DNA of 46,273 nt from Sulfurovaceae bacterium (GTDB lineage: Bacteria; Campylobacterota; Campylobacteria; Campylobacterales; Sulfurovaceae), in NCBI GenBank assembly GCA_016744805.1, contig JADGDQ010000014.1, forward strand, positions 1 through 46,273, read 5' to 3'. Numbering within the stretch: the stretch's first letter is position 1; each line of letters starts with the position of its first letter. Shown here piece after piece: positions 17,312 to 26,611 of this stretch. Both the position numbers and the translations under genes were made by a program. The notes under the pieces are model-generated. The model did not search any database. It saw only the letters and a program-made list of their open reading frames with translations, and was not told where the DNA came from.

Positions 17312-18940
17312 TTATTTTATAATAGCAATTTCATTATTAAAATAGATATTATGATTTACAGAAACTTCTTGACTCATTTTGGAAAATATCTTTTTATTTG
17401 CTAGTAATGAACCTGTTGCTATAATAGCACTTACGCCCATATTTTGTTTTAGCTCATCAAGTTCATTGGCTAGAAATTCTAAAAAGCTCTCAATTACACC
17501 ATAACAAAGAGAGGACTCATCTACTCCTGCTAATCTAAAGCTCATCGCAGTTCTAATGGTCATTAATGGATTGAAGTAAACTTTCCCTTCTCTATTTACT
17601 AGCTTATAATCTATTCTTGGACCCTTTTCTCCCAAGAATGATAGAGCATTTTGTTCTAATGCTTTTGCACCCTCTATAGGATTAGATGATGGTGTAATAT
17701 CTAATATTATAGCAATAACTCCCCATAATTTATAGAGATTAAAATAGCTAGTATCAAAAGATATAGTGGAAATTTTATCATAATGTTTGGGGAATTTATT
17801 TTGATAATTTTCTAATAATTTTTGAGCCTCTGTATCACTTGCTTTGATTTGTTCAAAAATATCTGCTATAGATTGGAACTCAAAATCAAAAGAGAGATAC
17901 TCTATCAGACCATATTTTTCTCCATAGACTACAATATTATTAGAGTACTCTTTTGCAAGATTAACCCCTGCTATATTTTCATAGTTTGCTTTAAGATTAT
18001 GTTCTTGTTCTACTAAATCAAAAGCATGTAATATTGGATTTTTCTCTTTTGTGTTTATTGTGATGGGTGCGAGACCTCTATTACCTTTTACAATCAAAAC
18101 ATTATTTGGGGCTGTGACTACTTCAATGGGTTCTAACTCCTCTTTTATATCAAACAGAGCAAATTTTTGATGAGTCTCTATGGTATCTTTGCTTATAAAT
18201 ATAGCATCAATACCAATTTTATGTAACTCTTGCATCAAAAGTACCAAAACAGCATCATCAGGAACTCTAAAGCGAATTAAATCAGCCTCAATATCTTCAA
18301 AATCCATAATAAATTTGATGTTTTTTTTGAATTTAATACTAGGTTTTTCAATAGAGGCAAGAGCTTTTATTTCATAAGGCTCTATATTGGCACTGTATTT
18401 TTCTATTGTTGCTATATCATAAGCTACTATATCAAAGTTTATATTATTACACTGCTTTGATAATACTCCAACAGAGTAATTACCATACATAGTAGTTATA
18501 CCTACTGTTTGCCCCTCTTGAATGCTTTTGGCAAGAGTTTCAAATTCATCTTGATAGCTTCTCTCTATACCATCAATCCCATAACCACATATATCACAAT
18601 GGGTAAATATATTATAACTCTCTTTTATTTTTGGCAGACATTTTGGGCAAGGAGGAGAGGGGAGATAATTATCTTTTGGCAGAGTATAACTCTCTTTTGG
18701 CATTGATTCTACTACTGAGACTTGGCTATCATAGAGAAATATAGAGTGAGGTAGGTTTTGTGCTAGGGTAGTTGCAAAATCTTCTAACTCTTGTGGGGTT
18801 TGGGCTTCTACAAAGAGTTTAAGATTAAAATGATTTTTACTTATATTCCCATTAAGGTTTGCCTCTTTGAGTTGTTCTAAAAATATTTTTTCATAAACCA
18901 AAGAGTTACAACGGTAATCAAGATTAAATTCAAGTATCAT
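17312..18940 (-). CDS. hydE: Hydrogenase accessory protein HydE, HypF-related
   Basis: 542 residues from ATG 18940 (RBS AAAGG 8 nt upstream); a GTG at 18970 in the same frame would enlarge the overlap with hydD. Residues 98-118 hold one CPKC-x13-CDIC zinc-binding site like those of HypF, followed by YrdC-like (VLIVKGNRGLAPI) and Kae1-like (C-terminal GVSAIIATGSLLANKKIFS) regions. The acylphosphatase domain of true HypF is absent. In Wolinella and Helicobacter a gene at this position (hydE) is needed for active hydrogenase. It overlaps hydD by 11 bp and ends the operon. Confidence 0.8.
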   Translation of the reverse strand: MILEFNLDYRCNSLVYEKIFLEQLKEANLNGNISKNHFNLKLFVEAQTPQELEDFATTLAQNLPHSIFLYDSQVSVVESMPKESYTLPKDNYLPSPPCPKCLPKIKESYNIFTHCDICGYGIDGIERSYQDEFETLAKSIQEGQTVGITTMYGNYSVGVLSKQCNNINFDIVAYDIATIEKYSANIEPYEIKALASIEKPSIKFKKNIKFIMDFEDIEADLIRFRVPDDAVLVLLMQELHKIGIDAIFISKDTIETHQKFALFDIKEELEPIEVVTAPNNVLIVKGNRGLAPITINTKEKNPILHAFDLVEQEHNLKANYENIAGVNLAKEYSNNIVVYGEKYGLIEYLSFDFEFQSIADIFEQIKASDTEAQKLLENYQNKFPKHYDKISTISFDTSYFNLYKLWGVIAIILDITPSSNPIEGAKALEQNALSFLGEKGPRIDYKLVNREGKVYFNPLMTIRTAMSFRLAGVDESSLCYGVIESFLEFLANELDELKQNMGVSAIIATGSLLANKKIFSKMSQEVSVNHNIYFNNEIAIIK

Positions 18941-19487
18941 AATGCGTACCTTTGAGATATGTGTTTGCACAAACTTCTGATAGTGTAATATTACTATTTT
19001 TGATAGAAATATCTATATCAAAAGATTTTATATAATCAATAATAACTTGTTCCATTGTGATACTAGCTTTAGTCACCTCATCAGTAAGTTCAAAAGTACT
19101 ATTTTCTCCAATAACAAAGGGAATAACACCAACTATCTTAATAGGAGGTAAATCACCCATCATCTCTATCATCTGAAGTGTCTGAAGCATCTCTACTTCA
19201 TGAGCAGACCCATTCCATGTAATAAAATCAGGTACTTTATTGAAATCAAAACTATAAACATCACCGATATTTCCATCATCTACATTAACACAATCAATAA
19301 GTATTACCTCATCATACTCTACAATAATAGGTATAAGTCTTTGTGCAAGTGTCCCACCATCTACTATCTCTATAGTATGCTCTTGCGAACTAAATTCATA
19401 TTTTTGTTCAATAAAGTTTGCTAGATGAGGACCTATGCCCTCATCACCAAAGATAATATTACCAATACCTAATAGTAAAATTTTCAA
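18930..19487 (-). CDS. hydD: Hydrogenase maturation endopeptidase HydD
   Basis: 185 residues of the HyaD/HybD protease family, which removes the C-terminal peptide of the large subunit once nickel is inserted. GIGNIIFGDEGIGPHLA at 7-23 carries the first acidic metal ligand, VDGGT and ILIDCVNVDD follow, and SAHEVEMLQTL supplies the histidine ligand region. It lies 26 bp after hydC and overlaps hydE. The C-terminus is extended by about 20 residues compared with short family members. Confidence 0.9.
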   Translation of the reverse strand: MKILLLGIGNIIFGDEGIGPHLANFIEQKYEFSSQEHTIEIVDGGTLAQRLIPIIVEYDEVILIDCVNVDDGNIGDVYSFDFNKVPDFITWNGSAHEVEMLQTLQMIEMMGDLPPIKIVGVIPFVIGENSTFELTDEVTKASITMEQVIIDYIKSFDIDISIKNSNITLSEVCANTYLKGTHYDT

Positions 19488-19513
19488 ATAACTTCCTTAA
19501 TTTGACTTTTGGC

Positions 19514-20230
19514 TTAGTGTTTTTTATGCCACTTTATACCACTAAAGATAGCATCCATTGCACCCTCTTTCACAAAGACTGCATTATAAATAGCCATATA
19601 AATATGACCTAACATAAATAGTATAACACCCCACATAGCAATATGATGAATCTCTCTAACCATTGCTAGTCCACCCATCATCGCTTCTACAGCTCTCATT
19701 GGCTCATACATAAATGCACCTAGTCCATTATGATAGACATGTACATAGAGTACAAAACCTGTAATAATTAGTAGAAATATCATAAGATAAAATGCAAAAT
19801 ATGCCATAAACTGTAGTGGGTTATAGACACCTTTTAGTTTGGGATGTTTTGAAATCAATAGATAGTATCCTATCTGTTGGAACCAAACTTTTATATTAAA
19901 TATATCTTTAATTGCTTTTCTCTCCATCTTATTTTTTTTACCAAATAAAAATAGATAACTTTTATATAAAACTACCCAAGTCAATACAAATCCAAAAATA
20001 ATATGCCAACTTCTAAAAAGAGCATACATAAAATTATCAGGTTGTGAACTTGCTATAGGTGTTATAATTGGTTCAGCAATATAAAATCCTGTGATTATTA
20101 AAATTACAATAGATAAAGCTCTTATCCAGTGTTGCCATCTATAAGAAGGAGCGAACTCCATCTCTTGCGTTATATCACACTCTTGTTTTTGTGCCTCCAT
20201 AGCAGAAGCATCTTTATGATTTTCTTTCAT
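19514..20230 (-). CDS. hydC: [NiFe]-hydrogenase cytochrome b subunit
   Basis: 238 residues with four hydrophobic membrane segments (about 36-54, 69-90, 133-160 and 195-218). Candidate haem ligands are the histidines in RWQHWIRALS, RSWHIIFGF, YVHVYHNG and REIHHIAMW. The subunit anchors the periplasmic dimer and passes electrons to the quinone pool. The first 30 residues are hydrophilic. It starts 9 bp after hydB. Confidence 0.92.
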   Translation of the reverse strand: MKENHKDASAMEAQKQECDITQEMEFAPSYRWQHWIRALSIVILIITGFYIAEPIITPIASSQPDNFMYALFRSWHIIFGFVLTWVVLYKSYLFLFGKKNKMERKAIKDIFNIKVWFQQIGYYLLISKHPKLKGVYNPLQFMAYFAFYLMIFLLIITGFVLYVHVYHNGLGAFMYEPMRAVEAMMGGLAMVREIHHIAMWGVILFMLGHIYMAIYNAVFVKEGAMDAIFSGIKWHKKH

Positions 20231-20239
20231 TTTAGCCTC

Positions 20240-22051
20240 CTAAACGCTACATACTCCACCATAGAGTGGATCAACTTTATATTCACTAAGCTTATTACCT
20301 TTAGTATCCATCACATGCACAGCACAGGCAATACAAGGGTCATAAGAGTGAATAATTCTAATAATCTCTAAAGGTTGAGTAATATCTTTTATCTTAAGTC
20401 CTACTAAGTCTGCTTCATAAGGACCTTTTTGCCCTGTTGCATCCATAGGACCTGCATTCCAAGTTGATGGAACAACTGCTTGATAATTCTCTACCACACC
20501 ATTTTTTATTCTAACCCAGTGAGAGAGCATTCCTCTAGGTACATCACCAATACCTACACCTTTGTACTCTTTGTCTTTATCAATAGTATAAGTAGCACAA
20601 GTCTCTTGATCTACTTTTAGATTCTCTATTAAGTTATCAAATGCCGTTAATCCATGGTCTGCAATAAGTTTTGCTTGAAGCATTCTTGCAGCTGTTCTTC
20701 CTAATGTAGAGAAGAGTGCCTCTGTAGGAACACCTGTTTTTTCCAAGAACTCATTTACAATTTTGACAACTCTTTTATTACCTTTTACATAACTTACTAA
20801 AATACCTGCCAATGGTCCAACTTCCATAGATTTTCCATCATATCTAGGAGATTTAATCCAGCTATATTTTCCTTCTGGGTCAATATTTTTGGTATCAATC
20901 ATCTTGCCATCAGACCCTACACTCTTACCATCAACAAATCCAGTATAATTCCCATCTGTTTCACCATCATAAGGATGTAGTGCTTTATCATTTTTGTACC
21001 AAGAGTGAGTTGCATCTTCGGTAATTTTACTTATATCAATATCCAAAACTTTTGAAATATCACCATCCATAATAATACCACTATCAAAAAGATAATCATT
21101 TTTCCCGACTTTCATACTCTCAAATGCCATAAAATTTTTGACACCCATCGGTTTCATAACAGATGCTTCACCCTTGTACATCTCTGCAGCCATAGCAATA
21201 TCTGCATAGTAGGCATTATTAACAAAATCTGCAATCTTTTTAAACTTTACCATATATTCTGCCATTCTAGCAGGGTCTAGCATATCCATAACACAAGTAA
21301 CACCACCAATAACCAAGCTTTGAGGATGCGGGTTTTTCCCACCAAATATTGCTTGCATCTGTGCTACTAATCTCTGCATCTCTAAAGCTTTGAGATAGTG
21401 AGAGAGTGCAATAAGATTTTGTTCTGGAGTAAGCTTATATGTACCATGACCCCAATAGGCATTAGCAAATGGTCCAAGTCCCTGAGGATGTGTAGCAAAC
21501 TTAGCTACTGTCTCTTTGACTTTTTTGAGTTCATTTACACCTGTACCAATAGGATTATCACTATATTTAAAGGCTAATTTACTTGCTTTTTCCAAATCAG
21601 CATCAAGAGCAGAGACTATATCTACCCAATCTACTCCATGGAGGTGATAAAAATGCACAACATGGTCATGTAAAAAGAGTGCTGCATCCATAAGTGTTCT
21701 TACTAATTCTGCATTATATGGAATTTTGATACCTAGGGCATTTTCCATAGCCATTGTACTTTTGAGATAGTGAGAATAGGTACAAACTCCACAAATTCTT
21801 TGCATAATCAAAGGGACATTTCTAGGGTCTCTGCCTTTTGCAATTACCTCTAAACCTCTCCATAATGTAGATGATACAAAAGCATCTTGTACTACACCAT
21901 CATCACCCACGATTACCTCTGCTCTTAAGTGACCCTCAATTCTTGTAATAGGATCAACAACAACTCGTTTTGGACCTGATGGTGATTTTGGTTGAGGTTG
22001 TTCTTCAACTTTTTCTTCAACTTCTTCTACTGTTTGATTCGTATCATTCAT
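20240..22051 (-). CDS. hydB: Uptake [NiFe]-hydrogenase large subunit
   Basis: 603 residues. The two cysteine pairs that bind the NiFe centre are in RICGVC (85-90) and DPCIAC (571-576), ending in H579. DPITRIEGHLR (33-43) is the usual first conserved block. After H579 come 24 residues (VMDTKG...GGVCSV) that HydD should remove. The N-terminal 28 residues are acidic and proline-rich. The set of small subunit, large subunit and cytochrome b fits a group 1 membrane-bound H2-oxidising enzyme exported with the small subunit through Tat. It is 13 bp after hydA. Confidence 0.96.
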   Translation of the reverse strand: MNDTNQTVEEVEEKVEEQPQPKSPSGPKRVVVDPITRIEGHLRAEVIVGDDGVVQDAFVSSTLWRGLEVIAKGRDPRNVPLIMQRICGVCTYSHYLKSTMAMENALGIKIPYNAELVRTLMDAALFLHDHVVHFYHLHGVDWVDIVSALDADLEKASKLAFKYSDNPIGTGVNELKKVKETVAKFATHPQGLGPFANAYWGHGTYKLTPEQNLIALSHYLKALEMQRLVAQMQAIFGGKNPHPQSLVIGGVTCVMDMLDPARMAEYMVKFKKIADFVNNAYYADIAMAAEMYKGEASVMKPMGVKNFMAFESMKVGKNDYLFDSGIIMDGDISKVLDIDISKITEDATHSWYKNDKALHPYDGETDGNYTGFVDGKSVGSDGKMIDTKNIDPEGKYSWIKSPRYDGKSMEVGPLAGILVSYVKGNKRVVKIVNEFLEKTGVPTEALFSTLGRTAARMLQAKLIADHGLTAFDNLIENLKVDQETCATYTIDKDKEYKGVGIGDVPRGMLSHWVRIKNGVVENYQAVVPSTWNAGPMDATGQKGPYEADLVGLKIKDITQPLEIIRIIHSYDPCIACAVHVMDTKGNKLSEYKVDPLYGGVCSV

Positions 22052-22064
22052 TTTTTATTCTCCT

Positions 22065-23237
22065 TTACTCTTTTGGGTTTTTGTATGCCGAAATAGCTGC
22101 ATGTGCTGCAATACCTACTGCTGTTGCAGTCAAAAGGCTCAATCCTATTCTATCAGCTGTTGCATCAGCTCCAAGCCCACCAAATGTTGTATGATAGAGT
22201 TTGTTTGAAAGAGGTTCATTGACTGTACCCATAGTATCCCAAAAATTAGGTTCAGAACAACCAATACAACCAAATCCAGCCTGAACAGGCCAAGAAGTTC
22301 CTTGATTAAATTTTTGTTTTGAACAGTTATTAAAGGTATAAGGACCTTTACAGCCTACTTTGTAGAGACAAAAACCATCTTTTGCTCCCTCATCACCAAA
22401 CTGCTCAACAAACTCACCAGCATCAAAGTGACCTCTTCTTTCGCATAAATCATGTATTCTAAGTCTATATGCCCATTTTGGTCTATTATAAACATCCAAA
22501 GCAGGAAGTGTGCCATAGAGAAGATAGTGCATAAGTGTGCCTACAATATTTTTTTCACTAGGAGGACACCCCGGGACATTAATAACTGGTTTTGATGTAA
22601 TTTCACTAAGTGCTACTGCGTTAGATGGGTTTGGTGCAGCTGCTTGGACTCCACCAAATGCAGAACAAGTACCAATAGCAAAAATAGCCGCAGCGTGTTC
22701 TGAGGCATGATGCGCAGACTCTTTTCCTGTGTGTCCATGTCCACCAATAGTAAGATAGTGTTCTGTATCAGCACTAGGAATACCACCCTCTACCATTAAT
22801 ATATAACGACCTTTGTATTTTTCTATGGCATTTTCAAGATTCTCTTCTGCTTGCCAACCTGAAGCTGTCATAAGTGTCTCTTGATACTCTAATGAGACAT
22901 GATTGAATATAAGACTATCTATAGATGGATTTGCAGAACGAAGAAGAGACTCTGTACAGCCTGTACACTCTGCCATGTGTAGCCATATAATAGGAAGTCT
23001 ATCAGCTACTTTTACTGCTTCTGCCATCAGTGGAGTAAAGGTTGAAGGCAGAGATAACATAGCAGTAATTGCTCCTGCCCACTTCATAAAATCTCTTCTT
23101 GAAAAACCATTCTCTTCAATGATTTCCTCAATAGAGTGTTTTCTGTCCATTTGTGGTAATTTTTTTAACTTATCAATTCTCTCTTTAAACTCTTTATGTA
23201 GAGTATCGTAAGTTGTGTCTGTTTTAGTAATATTCAT
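22065..23237 (-). CDS. hydA: Uptake [NiFe]-hydrogenase small subunit, Tat-exported
   Basis: 390 residues from ATG 23237 (AGGAG 6 nt upstream; another ATG lies one codon earlier). SRRDFMKW at about 46-53 is the twin-arginine signal, preceded by a long charged 45-residue leader. After the hydrophobic stretch come HMAECTGCTESLLR (proximal cluster), GTCSAFGG, NVPGCPPS and the C-terminal Fe-S cysteines in CIGCSEPNFWD. The C-terminal segment after KLYHTTFGG ends in a hydrophobic helix that anchors the subunit near HydC. First gene of the operon. Confidence 0.96.
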   Translation of the reverse strand: MNITKTDTTYDTLHKEFKERIDKLKKLPQMDRKHSIEEIIEENGFSRRDFMKWAGAITAMLSLPSTFTPLMAEAVKVADRLPIIWLHMAECTGCTESLLRSANPSIDSLIFNHVSLEYQETLMTASGWQAEENLENAIEKYKGRYILMVEGGIPSADTEHYLTIGGHGHTGKESAHHASEHAAAIFAIGTCSAFGGVQAAAPNPSNAVALSEITSKPVINVPGCPPSEKNIVGTLMHYLLYGTLPALDVYNRPKWAYRLRIHDLCERRGHFDAGEFVEQFGDEGAKDGFCLYKVGCKGPYTFNNCSKQKFNQGTSWPVQAGFGCIGCSEPNFWDTMGTVNEPLSNKLYHTTFGGLGADATADRIGLSLLTATAVGIAAHAAISAYKNPKE

Positions 23238-23299
23238 CATAGTCTCCTTTTTGGATTGAATATATATTAGGTATTCTAAATAAATTCACCTTAAACAAT

Positions 23300-23313
23300 A
23301 ATGAATATTCATT
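23300..23313. promoter_or_regulatory. Palindrome between hydA and pepA, possible operator
   Basis: A perfect 14-bp palindrome AATGAATATTCATT in the divergent hydA-pepA intergenic region, about 63 bp upstream of hydA. A minus-strand TAGAAT (23273-23278) about 33 bp before hydA could be its -10 box. The palindrome would lie close to the -35 region of that promoter. The binding protein is unknown. Confidence 0.35.
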
Positions 23314-23369
23314 CATTCTTATAATAAAAGAGTATAAAGCTAAAGATAGATATATTTTAGAAAATAGTG

Positions 23370-23378
23370 TGCTATAAT
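23370..23378 (+). promoter_or_regulatory. Extended -10 promoter element of pepA
   Basis: TGCTATAAT, a sigma70 extended -10 box, 32 bp before the pepA start and preceded by T-rich DNA, as is common in Campylobacterota. Confidence 0.6.
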
Positions 23379-23410
23379 AAAAATGAAACAAAATATATAA
23401 AAGGAAAATA

Positions 23411-24883
23411 ATGAATTTTAAAGTAACAACTGATAAAATTAGTAATATTAAATCTGATTTAGAGATTATTCTTATTATCAAAAAAGATTTTGAACATACA
23501 TTTGTACAAGATGCAAAGGTATTAAAAAAGAGTGGTTTTAGTGCTAATCATGAAGAGAGTTATCTTTTGGCTAACAAAAATAGACTCTATGTTGGTTCTG
23601 AAAGTATAAAAAGTACAGATGTAAGAAGTGCTATAGCTGTAGCTTTGCGTGAATTTAAAGGAAAAGGCTTTCAAAGTGCCAAGATTGGTACTTATATGAG
23701 TCATCCTAAATGTACGGCTGTGTTGCGTGGTATGGTTGAGGGTATTGTATTAGGAAATTATAGTTTTGATACATACAAGAGCAAAAAAAATACTAAAGAG
23801 TTAAAAAATATTACTATCTCTTTAGAAGAGTATCATAACTTTGAACTTGACCTAGAGAGTTGTAAAAGAGCAGTAGTTAATGCAAAAATTAGTGCAGAAG
23901 CTACGAATTATACTCGTACTATTGTAAATACTCCTCCTGATGATTGTTATCCTGAAACTCTTGCAAAAATGGCAAAGAAAATGGCTAAAAAAAGTACTTT
24001 AGAGTGTAATATTCTAGGAGTAAAAGAGCTTAAAAAAGAAAAAATGAATACACTCTTAGCAGTAGCAAGGGCTAGTCGTCATGCTCCTAGAGTAATTCAT
24101 CTCTCTCATAAACCAGAAAACCCAAAAGCTATTGTTTCTATTGTAGGAAAAGGGCTTACTTATGATAGTGGTGGATTAAGCCTGAAACCAGCTGACTATA
24201 TGGTAACTATGAAAGCTGACAAGAGTGGTGGTGCAGCTGTTATGGGTATTATGAAGGCTATTGCACAGATGAATATACCAATAGAGGTGCATGGTTTTGT
24301 AGGTGCAGTAGAAAATATGATAGGTGGAGATGCCTATAAGCCTGATGATGTTTTGGTAGCAAAAAATGGTAAAACTATAGAAGTTCGTAATACTGATGCA
24401 GAGGGAAGATTGGTATTAGCTGATGTACTCTGTTACGCTCAACAAGAGGTAAAAGCTGATTATATTTTTGATATGGCTACGCTTACTGGTGCTTGTGTTG
24501 TGGGTGTGGGTCATTATACTTCAGGAGTTATGGGTAATAGTAAAATGCCTGTAGATATGGTTTTGAATGCATCAAATAAAATATCTGGAGAGATGGCTAC
24601 TAAACTAGACTTTAACCGTTATTTAGGAAAAACACTCAAAAGTGATATCGCTGATCTTTCTAATATCTCTAATACTAGATATGGTGGAGCAGTAACTGCT
24701 GGAATGTTTTTATCTGAATTTATAGATGAAGATCACAAAAACTGTTGGGCGCATATAGATATAGCGGGACCTGCATTTGTAGAGCATGCTTGGGGTGAGA
24801 ATCCTAGTGGAGCATCTGGAGCTGGTGTTAGAATGATGTTACGATTGATAGAGAAGTTATCAAGAGGTGATGGGCATTCGTAG
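23411..24883 (+). CDS. pepA: Leucyl aminopeptidase (M17 family)
   Basis: 490 residues, normal for PepA. The C-terminal catalytic domain holds GKGLTYDSGGLSLKP with a metal-binding lysine and aspartate, MKADKSGGAAVMG, and the signature NTDAEGRLVLAD with metal ligands and the catalytic arginine. The N-terminal macro-like domain is poorly conserved, as usual. The enzyme releases N-terminal residues from peptides in the cytoplasm; some homologues also bind DNA. It is divergent from the hydrogenase operon. The stop codon lies inside a terminator-like hairpin. Confidence 0.95.
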   Translation: MNFKVTTDKISNIKSDLEIILIIKKDFEHTFVQDAKVLKKSGFSANHEESYLLANKNRLYVGSESIKSTDVRSAIAVALREFKGKGFQSAKIGTYMSHPKCTAVLRGMVEGIVLGNYSFDTYKSKKNTKELKNITISLEEYHNFELDLESCKRAVVNAKISAEATNYTRTIVNTPPDDCYPETLAKMAKKMAKKSTLECNILGVKELKKEKMNTLLAVARASRHAPRVIHLSHKPENPKAIVSIVGKGLTYDSGGLSLKPADYMVTMKADKSGGAAVMGIMKAIAQMNIPIEVHGFVGAVENMIGGDAYKPDDVLVAKNGKTIEVRNTDAEGRLVLADVLCYAQQEVKADYIFDMATLTGACVVGVGHYTSGVMGNSKMPVDMVLNASNKISGEMATKLDFNRYLGKTLKSDIADLSNISNTRYGGAVTAGMFLSEFIDEDHKNCWAHIDIAGPAFVEHAWGENPSGASGAGVRMMLRLIEKLSRGDGHS

Positions 24884-24892
24884 AATGCCCAT
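24870..24892. terminator. Hairpin spanning the pepA stop codon, probable terminator
   Basis: A perfect 10-bp stem (ATGGGCATTC / GAATGCCCAT) with a 3-nt loop, followed by TTTT. The TAG stop of pepA (24881-24883) starts in the loop and ends in the 3' arm. It could stop transcription from both pepA and the convergent thioredoxin-like gene that ends at 24901. Confidence 0.7.
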
Positions 24893-24900
24893 TTTAAAAG

Positions 24901-25407
24901 TTATTTAGATAATTTTTCTATTAGGTTTTCAAGGCTAGTCTCAGGAAGCATTCCTGCTTGGACTAGCTGTACTCCACCTTCTTGATCTAGTACAACCAAA
25001 AATGGAATAGCACCTTCCCATTGAGCTCTTCTTGCAATATATGGCACTAAGTTCCCTGCTTTTTCATGAGATACAGTAGGATAATTAATTCCTTTTGTTT
25101 TAACAAACTCTTTGAGTTCATCATCACCTAATCCTTGTACTTCTATAGCTATGATCGCTAGCTTATCTTTATATTTTGCTTGTAATCTTTTGTAGTGAGG
25201 AATTGATCTGATACATGGAGGACAACGGTGACCAAAAAACTCTAAAAAGATTATTTTTCCTTTATGTTCTTCTACATTTAATCCTGCTTCTGTACCAATT
25301 ATAGTAAGTGTTTTTCCATTAGTCGTTGTGACAATCATTTTATCATCAGCCCCATTTGCTACTGAAAACAGTGAAACAAAGAGCATTATAAGAGCAATTT
25401 TTTTCAT
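24901..25407 (-). CDS. TlpA-like periplasmic thioredoxin-fold protein
   Basis: 168 residues: signal peptide (IALIMLFVSLFSVANG) and a thioredoxin fold with the redox motif CPPC in FFGHRCPPCIRSIPHY. The cis-proline region is in WEGAIPFLVVLD. It resembles TlpA/ResA-type reductants that keep haem-binding or other periplasmic cysteines reduced. It faces pepA across the hairpin and is divergent from the GH3 gene. Confidence 0.88.
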   Translation of the reverse strand: MKKIALIMLFVSLFSVANGADDKMIVTTTNGKTLTIIGTEAGLNVEEHKGKIIFLEFFGHRCPPCIRSIPHYKRLQAKYKDKLAIIAIEVQGLGDDELKEFVKTKGINYPTVSHEKAGNLVPYIARRAQWEGAIPFLVVLDQEGGVQLVQAGMLPETSLENLIEKLSK

Positions 25408-25504
25408 AGAATCTACCTTTTTTTAATTTTGAGACTAATTATACACAAATTTTATCTGATTATCTGTATAATGAATGGATATTTTATATAAAAAGCAGGT
25501 ACAA

Positions 25505-26611
25505 ATGTCACGATTACTCCTTCTTGGAACTTTTACTATACTCTTTTTCACTTCATCTCTTTTCTCTTCTTCCTCCTCTTCCTTAGAACAAAAAATTGGA
25601 AATATGTTTATGGTTGGATTTTATGGTACGACAGCCAAACCACAAAGTCAAATATGTAAAGATATAAAAAAATATAATATTTCAGGGGTTATTTTATTTG
25701 ATTTTAATCCTGTAAATAGAAAGAAAGCAAAAAATATTGCCAATAAAAAGCAACTAGCACAGCTTAGCAAAGAGCTTCAAGCTTGTAGTAATAATGGAAA
25801 GCTATTGATTGCAGTAGATCAAGAGGGGGGACGCGTTCAGAGGCTCAAAAGCAAATATGGATTTTATGGAAAATTTCCAAAAGCATCAGATACTCCCAAA
25901 ATACCTCAGAAAAAACTAGAAAAAATTTATAATCAAATGGGTGCTGAGCTTCAAAGTGTTGGTATTAACTATAATTTAGCTCCTGTTGTAGACTTGGCTA
26001 TAAATAAAAAAAATCATGTTATCTATGGACTAGGTCGTTCGTATGGCTCTAATCCTAAAGGTGTTGCACACTACTCTACTATATTTATAAAGAGTATGCA
26101 CCGTAATGGTATACTCACCTCACTCAAACACTTCCCCGGACATGGCTCTTCTACGGGTGATACGCATAAAGGCTTTGTGGATGTAACAAACCAATGGAAA
26201 AATAGTGAGCTAGATCCTTATCGTATTTTGAGCAAAAAAAGAGATATAGATAGTGTTATGGTTGCACATGTTATGAATAAAAATATTGACAAAAACTATC
26301 CTGCTACACTCTCTTCAAAAACTGTTAATGGCAAACTTAGAAAAGAGCTTGGATTTGGGGGTGTTGTGATTACAGATGATTTACAAATGGGTGCAATTAG
26401 CCAAAGATATACACTCAAGCAGAGAATAAAGTTGGCAGTTAATGCAGGCAATGATATTTTGCTCTTTGGTAATCAGTTAGACCCCAAAAGCGTGGTATCA
26501 ACAAAGAAGCTTGTTAATATTATGATAAGCTTAGTTAAGTCAGGAGATATAAAAATAGAGACTATCAAAAAAGCAAATACTCGTATTAAAAGCTTAAAAG
26601 GAAAACTTTAA
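25505..26611 (+). CDS. Exported glycoside hydrolase family 3 protein (NagZ-like)
   Basis: 368 residues from ATG 25505; an ATG at 25475 in frame would add ten residues before the signal sequence (SRLLLLGTFTILFFTSSLF). Conserved GH3 pieces are VDQEGGRVQRLK, the catalytic loop KHFPGHGSSTGDTHKGF, and the nucleophile region VVITDDLQMGAI. NagZ enzymes remove N-acetylglucosamine from cell-wall fragments. Having a signal peptide, this one would act in the periplasm rather than the cytoplasm. It ends one base into the next gene (TAATG). Confidence 0.9.
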   Translation: MSRLLLLGTFTILFFTSSLFSSSSSSLEQKIGNMFMVGFYGTTAKPQSQICKDIKKYNISGVILFDFNPVNRKKAKNIANKKQLAQLSKELQACSNNGKLLIAVDQEGGRVQRLKSKYGFYGKFPKASDTPKIPQKKLEKIYNQMGAELQSVGINYNLAPVVDLAINKKNHVIYGLGRSYGSNPKGVAHYSTIFIKSMHRNGILTSLKHFPGHGSSTGDTHKGFVDVTNQWKNSELDPYRILSKKRDIDSVMVAHVMNKNIDKNYPATLSSKTVNGKLRKELGFGGVVITDDLQMGAISQRYTLKQRIKLAVNAGNDILLFGNQLDPKSVVSTKKLVNIMISLVKSGDIKIETIKKANTRIKSLKGKL

